Assembly (NCBI RefSeq): GCF_001592365.1
Contig: NZ_BCWU01000002.1
Coordinates: 124,001 to 188,000 of the forward strand
Length of the DNA stretch: 64,000 nt
Direction: 5' to 3'
DNA from: Gordonia hydrophobica NBRC 16057
Lineage (GTDB): Bacteria > Actinomycetota > Actinomycetes > Mycobacteriales > Mycobacteriaceae
The notes under the pieces were generated by a model. It saw only the letters and a program-made list of their open reading frames with translations. It ran no database searches and had not been told where the DNA came from. Position 1 is the stretch's first letter, and every line of letters begins with the position of its first letter. The position numbers and the translations under genes are program-made. This document shows positions 25,223 to 32,845 of this stretch, piece by piece.

Positions 25223-25633
25223 ATGGACGACGGCTTTGCACGACGGCTCAACAAGCTGTTCGAGACTGTGCACCCGCCGGGGCGCAAGCCGCACTCGAAC
25301 GCGGAGGTCGCGGATGCGGTCACCGCCGCGGGCCACAAGATCTCCAAGCCATACCTGTCGCAGTTGCGCAACGGGCACCGCACCAACCCGTCCGACGAGA
25401 CCGTCGCTGCGCTCGCACGATTCTTCAAGGTCAAGTCCGACTACTTCTACGACGATCTGTACGCCGCCAAGATCGACCACGACCTGGAACTGCTGTCGCA
25501 ACTGCGCGGCCGCGGCCTTCGGCGGCTGTCGGCTCGCGCCTTCGACCTCTCCGAAGAGTCCCAGGACATGCTCACCGCCTTCGCGGAGAAACTGCGGCGA
25601 GGCGAAGGCCTGCCGGAGAGCCCCCTCGACTGA
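25223..25633 (+). CDS. espR: EspR-like XRE-family nucleoid-associated regulator
   Basis: A 136-residue helix-turn-helix protein very like M. tuberculosis EspR (132 residues). Shared features are the N-terminus FARRLNKLFETV-PPGRKPH, the recognition region PYLSQLRNGHRTNPS, the segment ALARFFKVKSDYF and a C-terminal dimerisation helix. EspR binds DNA as a dimer of dimers and controls ESX-1 substrates and cell-wall genes. The start was chosen at MDDGF for the match to EspR. Downstream lie a secreted protein and an ImmA-like protease rather than the M. tuberculosis neighbours. Confidence 0.88.
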   Translation: MDDGFARRLNKLFETVHPPGRKPHSNAEVADAVTAAGHKISKPYLSQLRNGHRTNPSDETVAALARFFKVKSDYFYDDLYAAKIDHDLELLSQLRGRGLRRLSARAFDLSEESQDMLTAFAEKLRRGEGLPESPLD

Positions 25634-25701
25634 GAGGCCGGACCGTCCACGTGCAGCCACTCGTTTGAGCGGCCTGAAGTCCCCCGGTAGTTTGGAGATC
25701 G

Positions 25702-26559
25702 ATGCTGTCTCGGAATCTCTCGCGCGTCGCGCGACCGTTGAGTGTCGCCGCGATGACCGTGGGCACCCTGTTCGCCCTGCCCGCGGCGGCGCAGGCGGCG
25801 CCGCCGTCGTCGTGCGTACCCGGCAGCTGTTCCGACACGACGGGCGCCTCGTCCGTCCCGGAGCTCCCGGAGGCCGCCATCGTTCTCGTACCCGACGGTG
25901 ACGATCAACCGACCGACGACGAAGCCGACGACCCCGGAATCAGCATCACCGCCGATGACGATGACGGCGGTATCGGCGTTCCCGGTTTCCCAGGCTTCCC
26001 CGGCAATAACGGGAACGGGCCCGGCAACAACAGCGGCAGCAACGGCGACAGCCCGGGGAACAACTCCGGCAACGGTCCGGGCAGCAATAACGGAAACGGC
26101 AACAGCGGAAACGGTCCGGGCAGCGACGGCCAGATCACGGTGACCAACGAGCCCGACACGCCGAAATCACCCGCCCCCACACGGCGCGTTCCCACGACGA
26201 CGCCGCGCACACCGTCCGCCGCCGTTCCGGTGCCGACAGCACCCAAGCGGACGACCTCGAGAAAGAAGAGGCCTCGCACCACCACGCCGACCAAGCCCAC
26301 GACGTCGCGTAAGGCTCCTGCCGCGAGCGCGCCGGCGGCCGAGCCCGCACCTCCCACGCCGTCCGAGACGGTCATCGAACCGGTGGTCACGACTGCGTCG
26401 TCACCGACCGCGGGCGACTACGCGGCAGCTGGCGGCGGGATCGGCGCCATGGTCCTGGTCGCCGCCGCCGCGGGCGGCCTCACCTACCGCAACGCCCGAG
26501 CACAGCGCGCACAGGTGAACGCCGCTCGTGCCGAATTCCTCTCCCCCGGCGGGCGGTAG
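25702..26559 (+). CDS. Secreted low-complexity protein with C-terminal TM anchor
   Basis: A 285-residue protein with a signal peptide ending near AAAQAAPPSS. It has two Cys close together (SSCVPGSC), an acidic stretch (about residues 55-85), a Gly/Asn/Ser-rich repeat region (about 90-150, units like GNNSGNGPGSN), a Pro/Thr/Lys-rich segment, and a C-terminal TM helix followed by a short basic tail. This looks like a cell-envelope stalk protein. No enzymatic motif is visible. It is followed 3 nt later by the protease gene, so the two are co-transcribed. Confidence 0.78.
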   Translation: MLSRNLSRVARPLSVAAMTVGTLFALPAAAQAAPPSSCVPGSCSDTTGASSVPELPEAAIVLVPDGDDQPTDDEADDPGISITADDDDGGIGVPGFPGFPGNNGNGPGNNSGSNGDSPGNNSGNGPGSNNGNGNSGNGPGSDGQITVTNEPDTPKSPAPTRRVPTTTPRTPSAAVPVPTAPKRTTSRKKRPRTTTPTKPTTSRKAPAASAPAAEPAPPTPSETVIEPVVTTASSPTAGDYAAAGGGIGAMVLVAAAAGGLTYRNARAQRAQVNAARAEFLSPGGR

Positions 26560-26562
26560 TCG

Positions 26563-27120
26563 ATGAGCGGTCCCGTCGACGACGCGCCGAGAGCACGCCG
26601 CTCCCACCGCCGGATACACGCGGCGGTCGAAGCCGTCCTCGACGTCGCCGCACAGAAGCACGCCAACTCGCTCGAAGACATCGTCACCGCGGTCGGTGAG
26701 AGCCGTCGTCGACCGATCGCCGTCGTCGTCGAAGATCTCGCGCCCGGTGTCTGGGGGCAGCGCCGCGAGTTCGACGACCACGACGAGATCGTGCTGGCGA
26801 GGTCGCTGCCCAGCGAGGCCCGGACGCTCGCGCACGAGTTGGGACACGTCGTCTTCCGCCATCCGGGCGCTGCCGCCGACGCGTCGACCGTCGCGGCCGA
26901 CGACGACCTGATCGCCTACATGCTCGGTTTGGAAGTCGGCAGCGACGACGAGTCCGAATCCGCAGAGCCTGAATCCGAATCCGCGGAATCCGCCGCCGAC
27001 CACGACCTCCAGGAATGGGAGGCCGAAGCCTTCGCGTCCCGACTGCTGCAGCGAATCGCGCAACTGTATCGTCGGCACTCCTGGCGACCCATGCTCCGCT
27101 ACGACGAGGCTCTCGGATGA
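26563..27120 (+). CDS. ImmA/IrrE-type metallopeptidase
   Basis: A 185-residue cytoplasmic protein with the zinc motif ARTLAHELGHVVF (about residue 90) and a later EWEAEAFAS, probably giving the third ligand. An acidic Ser/Glu insert separates the two. ImmA/IrrE proteases cleave or inactivate XRE-type repressors, and an XRE-type regulator lies two genes upstream, which suggests a regulator-protease pair. The start follows the previous stop by 3 nt; the stop overlaps the next start (ATGA). Confidence 0.82.
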   Translation: MSGPVDDAPRARRSHRRIHAAVEAVLDVAAQKHANSLEDIVTAVGESRRRPIAVVVEDLAPGVWGQRREFDDHDEIVLARSLPSEARTLAHELGHVVFRHPGAAADASTVAADDDLIAYMLGLEVGSDDESESAEPESESAESAADHDLQEWEAEAFASRLLQRIAQLYRRHSWRPMLRYDEALG

Positions 27121-28061
27121 CCTGGCTCACCTGGGTGATCGCCGTCCTGTGCGCTGCCGCCGTCGGCGCCCGGCTGGGTCGCCTGACCGTCCGTCCGCCG
27201 TCCCTCGCCCGGACCTCCGTGGCGATCGCGGCCATCGCCGTCGCTGCCGCAGCCGCCGTGCGCACCCCCACGGTCGCCACCGTCATCGGCCCGCCGGGCA
27301 GCAACGCACCCACTCTCGTCTTCGTCGGCTGCTGGGTGGTGGCCTCCACAGCGACCGCGCTCATCGCGTTCTCCGCGCTGTCACAACTGGGACGACGTGC
27401 ACTGTCCGTCGCCACCGTCGCGCTCTCGGCCGTTGCGGTGGCCGACCTCGTCGCCCTCGCACTGCTCGGCGAAACAATGGTCGGCGCCACCTTGATCGTC
27501 CTGACCGGCCTGTTCGCGCTCGGCGTCGGCCTGCGGTATGCGGCGTGGAATCCACTCGGTCGCGCCATCGCCCTCTACCTGGTCGGCGTCGCCATCATGG
27601 TGGTCACCCTGGTGGTGTCACCCGACCACGTTCAGCCCGACGGTGTCTGGTGGGCGGCCACGATCATCATCCTCAGCGCCGCCTGCTGCTCGGTGATGGT
27701 CGAGAGTTGGGCGGTCGCTCGTCTAGATCTGCGTCGCACGCTGACACTGCACCGGGCGTTGATCGCCGCACATCCCGAGCTGGCCGATCCTGACTACCGC
27801 TCGGCGACGCCGGTCCTGCAGGCCAACGATCGCGTATCCGAGATCCTCGACGGCCTCTACCTCCATGCCGGTGCGGGCCTGGTGCCTGCGGAGGGCTCCG
27901 ACGTCGACGACAGCCCGCGGACCCGCGCCCGAGCGATCGCCGCCTGGCTGCACGCCACCGATCCAGACCTGATCGACCCCGATCTGCTGAGCACTCCCGC
28001 ACCGCTGTCGGACCGTCGCTGGGTCCGGTTGATCGCCCGCGAGTACGACCGAGTCGGCTGA
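27117..28061 (+). CDS. Polytopic membrane protein with cytoplasmic C-terminal domain (MAB_1171c-like, tentative)
   Basis: A 314-residue protein with about seven TM helices in the first 205 residues. A soluble domain of about 105 residues follows, beginning ARLDLRRTLTLHRALI. Actinobacteria often encode an ImmA-type protease next to a polytopic protein of this shape (the MAB_1171c / DUF6545 group). The assignment here rests on layout and topology, not on a clear motif. It may be a sensor whose soluble domain contacts the protease. Confidence 0.68.
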   Translation: MTWLTWVIAVLCAAAVGARLGRLTVRPPSLARTSVAIAAIAVAAAAAVRTPTVATVIGPPGSNAPTLVFVGCWVVASTATALIAFSALSQLGRRALSVATVALSAVAVADLVALALLGETMVGATLIVLTGLFALGVGLRYAAWNPLGRAIALYLVGVAIMVVTLVVSPDHVQPDGVWWAATIIILSAACCSVMVESWAVARLDLRRTLTLHRALIAAHPELADPDYRSATPVLQANDRVSEILDGLYLHAGAGLVPAEGSDVDDSPRTRARAIAAWLHATDPDLIDPDLLSTPAPLSDRRWVRLIAREYDRVG

Positions 28062-28073
28062 CCGGCTCTCTGT

Positions 28074-28706
28074 TCAGACCCGCTGGCCCGCCCGCGCAGT
28101 CAGCGGCCGTTCAGAGACCAGCCCGTACATCGTCATGCCGTTCCACTCTCGTGTCGCGAACTGCGATCCGTGCCAGCCGGTGAGGAACCAGTCGCGCAGC
28201 CGCGGCGACCCGGTCCAGAGGTAGACCGGGCGATGGTGTTCGCGGCAGAAGTCCTCCACCGTCCGCATCATCTCGATCATCGTGCGCACGCCCCGGGCTT
28301 CGGGCGTCGCGGTGATGAACAGGCAGTTCACCGCATCGTCAATCGGCGTCGGCAACGGGGGCGCGGTCCACAGTTCCAGCAGTCGTTCTCGCAGGCCGGG
28401 GCTGCGCACTGCGAGTTCGACGTCCTCGGGCGTCAACGGCGGTCGACCATCGGGCGAGACGCTGACGTCGTGGGGTTGCCAGGTCAGCACACACACCAGG
28501 CGGCCGTCCCGCTCACCGCCCAAGGCGTACCCGACCCGCAGCAGCGGCTTCAGGAAGAGTTCGGCGAGCCACTCACGCTTATCCTTCTCCTCGACGTACT
28601 CGCCGAGCAACCAGCGGTACAGTGGGATGTCGGCAATGCCTTGTTCCATGACCGCGATCGCTTCCGGCAAGCGCGTTTCGTCGAGTGTCACCACGTCGAC
28701 CATCAA
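28074..28706 (-). CDS. GNAT-fold acetyltransferase-like protein
   Basis: A 210-residue protein resembling GCN5-related N-acetyltransferases. The N-terminal strand-helix DVVTLDETRLPEAIAVMEQG, a central strand GRLVCVLTWQ and the acetyl-CoA-binding region NCLFITATPEARGVRTMIEM followed by a helix fit the fold. The R/Q-x-x-G-x-G/A loop is degenerate (PEARGVRT). Target unknown. It lies on the minus strand downstream of a small peptide gene, with a terminator or attenuator hairpin between them. Confidence 0.7.
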   Translation of the reverse strand: MMVDVVTLDETRLPEAIAVMEQGIADIPLYRWLLGEYVEEKDKREWLAELFLKPLLRVGYALGGERDGRLVCVLTWQPHDVSVSPDGRPPLTPEDVELAVRSPGLRERLLELWTAPPLPTPIDDAVNCLFITATPEARGVRTMIEMMRTVEDFCREHHRPVYLWTGSPRLRDWFLTGWHGSQFATREWNGMTMYGLVSERPLTARAGQRV

Positions 28707-28726
28707 CAGACTCCTTCCATCGCAAA

Positions 28727-28758
28727 CGGACCGCCCCGCGCAGTCGCGAGACGGTCCG
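28727..28758 (-). terminator. Hairpin between small peptide gene and GNAT gene
   Basis: On the minus strand a 14-bp stem including two G-U pairs closes on an ACTG loop and is followed by TTTG. It starts 36 nt after the small reading frame ends and finishes 21 nt before the GNAT start, so it could terminate or attenuate. Confidence 0.6.
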
Positions 28759-28793
28759 CTGCTTCCGCGAAGCTCGAACTCAGACGTTCGTGC

Positions 28794-28898
28794 TCACGAT
28801 GCAGAATCGCTGCTTCCGCCGGCGGAGCCGGTGGTCAGAGCCTCGATGATCGGGGTAAGGAAATCGATTTCAATACGAGCAGGTCCACCATCAGCCAT
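28794..28898 (-). CDS. Probable 34-residue small peptide gene
   Basis: A 34-codon frame starting at the ATG at 28898, with GAAGTGAAG just upstream. The peptide has an acidic N-terminus, a hydrophobic amphipathic middle (IEIDFLTPIIEAL) and a Gly/Ser-rich tail. Three further facts support expression: an operator-like triple repeat upstream, no other gene in the interval, and a strong hairpin downstream. A secreted pore-like, signalling or precursor peptide is possible, but no family was recognised. Confidence 0.45.
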   Translation of the reverse strand: MADGGPARIEIDFLTPIIEALTTGSAGGSSDSAS

Positions 28899-28926
28899 GT
28901 CTTCACTTCTCTCTTTCGGACAGCAG

Positions 28927-28950
28927 GGACGTTTTACGTCCATAGGACGT
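28927..28950. promoter_or_regulatory. Triple GGACGT/ACGTCC half-site array
   Basis: GGACGT (28927-28932), ACGTCC (28936-28941) and GGACGT (28945-28950) sit at 3-bp spacings, forming two overlapping palindromes 29-52 bp upstream of the small peptide gene. It is probably an operator. Confidence 0.5.
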
Positions 28951-29102
28951 ACAGAACAGACTGCTCGTAGCGACGTAACCCAGATCACAGTTCTGCGGTG
29001 AATGTCACCCGTTTACACTAATCCAGACAGATAACAAGCAGACACACTTGATTCGGCGCTAAATCTGAGTCGGCCATCCACCGGGGACCAGATCACGCCC
29101 CC

Positions 29103-29153
29103 TTGTCGACACCGTTGACTCCCCTCACACTCGGCGTACGATTGTCGACAATC
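29103..29153. promoter_or_regulatory. GntR operator upstream of amidase
   Basis: A perfect 14-bp palindrome GATTGTCGACAATC (29140-29153) and a weaker TTGTCGACAC (29103-29112) lie before the amidase-gntR operon. The same 14-mer occurs at 37108-37121. TTGTCGACAA suits FCD-type GntR repressors. Confidence 0.7.
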
Positions 29154-29178
29154 GACACGTTCGGTGGGAGGGATCATC

Positions 29179-30648
29179 ATGGCGCCAACACGGACCGACG
29201 TCTGCGCATTCAGTGCTCTGGAACTGTCCAAGGCCTATCTCGACGGGTCGCTGTCTCCGGTCGAGGTGGCCACCGAGGTGCTCGACGCCGTCGGCCGCGT
29301 CGACGGCGAGCTGAACGCCTTCTGTCTGGTCGACCGGGAGGGCGCCCTCGCATCGGCTCGCGCCGCCGAAGAGCGCTATCGGGCAGGCTCGCCCCGCGGC
29401 CCGCTCGACGGCGTGCCAGTGTCGATCAAAGACATCTTTCTCACCGCCGGACATCCCACCCGCCGCGGCTCACGGCTCGTCGCCGACCGTGACGACGGCA
29501 CCGTGCCGACGGTCGACGCACCGGTCGTCGCCGCAGCACTCGCCGCCGGATGCGTCCCGTTCGGCAAGACCACCACGCCCGAGCTGGCATGGAAGGGCGT
29601 CACCGATTCACTGCTCACCGGGATTACACGCAATCCGCATGATCCGGCCACCACGCCCGGCGGATCCAGCGGCGGGTCGGCCGCCGCCGTCGCCGCCGGT
29701 CTCGGACCGCTCTCGATCGGCACGGACGGCGGCGGATCGGTCCGGATCCCGGCGTCGTTCACCGGAACCGTCGCGTTGAAGCCGACCTACGGCGTGGTCC
29801 CGATGTATCCGTCGAGTCCGTTCGGCACCCTCGCGCACGCGGGTCCGATGACCCGATCGGTGACCGACGCCGCCGCGTTCATGGACGTCCTCATCCGCCC
29901 GGACGCCCGCGACTGGTCGGCCATGCCGCCGTCCGCGACGTCGCCCGACGTCGACGGCTATCTGGTCGCTGCCCTCGACGGGACGCTGGGAGCCCGGCCG
30001 CTGGAGGGGCTGCGCGTCGCCTACAGTCCCACCCTGGGTTTCGCGACCAACCAGCCGGATGTGGAGCGCACGGTGGACGCCGCGGTCGCGACCATGGCGG
30101 AGCTGGGGGCCACCGTCGAGTCGGTGGATCCGGGACTGTCCGATCCAGTCGACGCCTTCCACATCCTCTGGTTCGCCGGCGCCGCCGCCGTCCTGAAACC
30201 CTTCGGCGACGACGCCGTCGACCACGTGGATCCCCGCTTGCGTGAGGCACTCGCCCGCTACCACGACTACACCGCGCAGGATTACCTCGACGCCGTCGCC
30301 GAACGGATGGCGTTGGGACGACGGCTCGGCGCACTGCACGACGACTACGACGTCCTGGTCACGCCCACCATGCCGATCACGGCGTTTGCCGCCGGCGCCG
30401 ACGTGCCGCCCGGGTGGCACAGCCCCGATTGGACCTCGTGGACGCCGTACACCTACGTTTTCAACATGACTCAGCAACCTGCGCTGTCGATCCCGTGCGG
30501 CGTCGCCGACAACGGTCTCCCGGTGGGCCTGCAGATCGTCGGCGCCCGCTTCGCCGACCGCCTGGTGATGCGCACCGGTGCCGCGCTCCACGAGCGGATC
30601 GCCGACCGCACGCCGCGCCCGCGAGTCCATGCCTGCCAGGGAGCCTGA
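29179..30648 (+). CDS. Amidase (amidase-signature family)
   Basis: A 489-residue amidase-signature enzyme hydrolysing a carboxamide to acid and ammonia in the cytoplasm. The Ser-cisSer-Lys triad is visible: Lys in VSIKDIF (about residue 82), the first Ser in TPGGSSGGSAAAVA and the nucleophile in TDGGGSVRIPAS. The substrate is not evident; the downstream regulon suggests a C4-C5 amide such as an omega-amino-acid amide. The ATG at 29179 has GGGAGGG six nt upstream; an in-frame ATG at 29164 has none. It is co-transcribed with gntR, 4 nt downstream. Confidence 0.92.
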   Translation: MAPTRTDVCAFSALELSKAYLDGSLSPVEVATEVLDAVGRVDGELNAFCLVDREGALASARAAEERYRAGSPRGPLDGVPVSIKDIFLTAGHPTRRGSRLVADRDDGTVPTVDAPVVAAALAAGCVPFGKTTTPELAWKGVTDSLLTGITRNPHDPATTPGGSSGGSAAAVAAGLGPLSIGTDGGGSVRIPASFTGTVALKPTYGVVPMYPSSPFGTLAHAGPMTRSVTDAAAFMDVLIRPDARDWSAMPPSATSPDVDGYLVAALDGTLGARPLEGLRVAYSPTLGFATNQPDVERTVDAAVATMAELGATVESVDPGLSDPVDAFHILWFAGAAAVLKPFGDDAVDHVDPRLREALARYHDYTAQDYLDAVAERMALGRRLGALHDDYDVLVTPTMPITAFAAGADVPPGWHSPDWTSWTPYTYVFNMTQQPALSIPCGVADNGLPVGLQIVGARFADRLVMRTGAALHERIADRTPRPRVHACQGA

Positions 30649-30652
30649 CGCC

Positions 30653-31354
30653 GTGCCGGAGCAGGCAGCGCGTCGTGCCGACGTGACGGACTATTCGACG
30701 ATGTCGTTGGAGCCCGTGGTGCAGGAGTCCACGCCGGCGATCATCGCGCGAGCCCTTCGCCAGGCGATCTCCGTCGGCGACTTCCCGCCCGGCTCGCAGG
30801 TCGGGGAAGCCGCCCTCGCGAAGCATCTCGGCGTGAGCCGAGGGCCGTTGCGCGAGGCGATGCAGCGCCTGACGCAGGAGGGTCTGCTGGTCTCACACCG
30901 CAACCGCGGGTTGTTCGTCCCGGAACTCTCCCCCGCCGCGGTCTCTGACATGTATCTGCTGCGGACCACCGTCGAACGTGCGGCGATCGAGCAGATCTTG
31001 CGCGCGGGCGACGGCGCGGTGTGCGCGGCCCGGCTCGACGCGGTCGTCGCACGGATGACCGGGCTCAGTCCGGACTCCTCGGAGATGCTGGTCGCCGACC
31101 TGGACTTCCATCGCGAGTTGGTGGAGGCCGCCGACAGCGAACGCCTGTCGCGGGTGCATCAGACGGTGCTGGTCGAGACCAGCATGTGTCTGCGTGCCAT
31201 GTCGTCGACCTACGGGCCGGACGAGGATCGCGTGTCCGAGCATCGCGCCCTCGCCGACGCGATGAGAGCAGGCGACGTGGCGCGGGCGACGTCGGCCCTC
31301 ACCGATCACATGCGTGACGGTCTGGGGCGGCTCGTCGGGACTCCCCGCTCGTGA
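30653..31354 (+). CDS. GntR-family regulator with FCD ligand domain
   Basis: A 233-residue regulator. The winged helix runs from IIARALRQAISVGDFPPG through GVSRGPLREAMQRLTQEGLL (about residues 28-90). The FCD helical domain follows with LDFHRELVEAAD and a metal-binding His set (HRALADAM, LTDHMRDGL). It probably binds an organic acid released by the amidase route. The GTG at 30653 follows AGGGAG; ATGs at 30629 and 30578 lie in amidase coding sequence. The palindromes at 29140 and 37108 are its probable targets. Confidence 0.88.
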   Translation: MPEQAARRADVTDYSTMSLEPVVQESTPAIIARALRQAISVGDFPPGSQVGEAALAKHLGVSRGPLREAMQRLTQEGLLVSHRNRGLFVPELSPAAVSDMYLLRTTVERAAIEQILRAGDGAVCAARLDAVVARMTGLSPDSSEMLVADLDFHRELVEAADSERLSRVHQTVLVETSMCLRAMSSTYGPDEDRVSEHRALADAMRAGDVARATSALTDHMRDGLGRLVGTPRS

Positions 31355-31381
31355 ACGTTTGCGCGGGGCGAGACTTTTTCG

Positions 31382-32845
31382 TCACCGCACCGGAATGGCC
31401 ACGTACTTCGTCTCCAAGAACTCGTCGATCCCGGTGAGTCCCCCTTCGCGGCCGAGGCCCGACTGCTTCACCCCGCCGAACGGTGCGGCGGGGTTGGAGA
31501 CCAGGCCGGTGTTGAACCCGACCATGCCCGCCTCCAGCTGTTCGGCGATGCGGAATCCCCGATTCACCGATTCGGTCATCACGTACGAGACCAGGCCGAA
31601 CTCGGTGTCGTTGGCGAGGGCGACCGCGTCGTCGTCGGAATCGAACGGCACCAGCGCGGCGACGGGCCCGAAGATCTCGGTGCGCATCAGATCGGCGTCG
31701 GCCGAGACCGAGGTCAGGACGGTCGGCGGATAGAAGTGTCCGGGACCGTCGGACCGCTGACCACCGCAGACCACCTGCGCTCCGCGTTCCACCGCATCCC
31801 CGACGAGGGCCTGGACCTTGTCGACCGCCTTGGCCTCGACCAGCGGCCCGACGTCGGTGCCCGCGACGGCGCCGTCGCCGACCGTCAACGACTGCATCCG
31901 GTCTGCGAGTCGTTGCGCGAAATCGTCGATCACACTGCGGTGCACCAGAATCCGGTTGGCAGCGGTGCACGCCTCGCCCATGTTGCGCATCTTGGCCGCC
32001 ATGACGGCGTCGAGCGCGACGTCGAGATCGGCGTCCTCGCAGACGATGAACGGCGCATTGCCCCCAAGCTCCATCGACGTGCGCAGGACACCGCGCGCAC
32101 ACTGCTCCAGCAGCAGCTTGCCCACCGCCGTGGATCCGGTGAAGGAGAGCTTGCGCGCCTTCCCCGAATCGATCCAGGGCTCCACCACGCTGCCCGCCGA
32201 CGACGTGGACACCACCGACAGCACGCCGGCGGGCAACCCCGCCTCCACCAGCAGGTCCGTCACATACAGCGAGGTCAACGGGGTCAGTGCGGCCGGCTTG
32301 TAGACCATCGTGCAGCCCGCGGCGATCGCCGGGCCGATCTTGCGGGTGATCATCGCCAGCGGGAAGTTCCACGGGGTGATCAGGATGCACGGTCCCACCG
32401 GCTCCTGGGTCACCACGAAGCGTGTCTTGCCGTCGGGGCTGCGCCGCGCGTCGCCGCGAATCCGCACGGCCTCCTCGCCGAACCATCGGAAGAACTCGGC
32501 GCCGTACGCCACCTCGCCCCGCGCCTGTTCGAGCGGCTTGCCCATCTCGGTCGTCATCAGCAACGCCACCTCGTCGGTGCGTTCGATGAGCAGCTCGTAG
32601 GCGCGTCGCAGGATCTCCGACCGCTCGCGGGCGGGCACGGCGGCCCAGTCCCGCTGATGTGCCGCGGCCGTATCGATGGCGGCGACGGCATCGTCGTGAC
32701 CGCCGTCGGCGAGGGTCGCGATCGTTTCTCCGGTGGCCGGGTTCTCCACGGAGAACGTGGCTCCGGACGTCGCGGTCCGCCAGCGGCCGTCGATGTGGAT
32801 GCCGGTGCCGAGCCCGGCGATGATGTCAGCGACCTCACGGGTCAT
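31382..32845 (-). CDS. gabD: Succinate-semialdehyde dehydrogenase-like aldehyde dehydrogenase
   Basis: A 487-residue NAD(P)-dependent aldehyde dehydrogenase. ITPWNFPLAMITRKIGPA, SFTGSTAVGK, the Glu motif MELGGNAPFIV, the Cys region GEACTAANRI and FGGVKQSGLGREGG match the GabD subgroup. In GABA-type catabolism it would oxidise succinate semialdehyde to succinate. The ATG at 32845 has AGGAGG upstream and overlaps the stop of the upstream flavoprotein gene. It is the last gene of a three-gene minus-strand operon. Glutarate or other C4-C5 semialdehydes are alternatives. Confidence 0.9.
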   Translation of the reverse strand: MTREVADIIAGLGTGIHIDGRWRTATSGATFSVENPATGETIATLADGGHDDAVAAIDTAAAHQRDWAAVPARERSEILRRAYELLIERTDEVALLMTTEMGKPLEQARGEVAYGAEFFRWFGEEAVRIRGDARRSPDGKTRFVVTQEPVGPCILITPWNFPLAMITRKIGPAIAAGCTMVYKPAALTPLTSLYVTDLLVEAGLPAGVLSVVSTSSAGSVVEPWIDSGKARKLSFTGSTAVGKLLLEQCARGVLRTSMELGGNAPFIVCEDADLDVALDAVMAAKMRNMGEACTAANRILVHRSVIDDFAQRLADRMQSLTVGDGAVAGTDVGPLVEAKAVDKVQALVGDAVERGAQVVCGGQRSDGPGHFYPPTVLTSVSADADLMRTEIFGPVAALVPFDSDDDAVALANDTEFGLVSYVMTESVNRGFRIAEQLEAGMVGFNTGLVSNPAAPFGGVKQSGLGREGGLTGIDEFLETKYVAIPVR

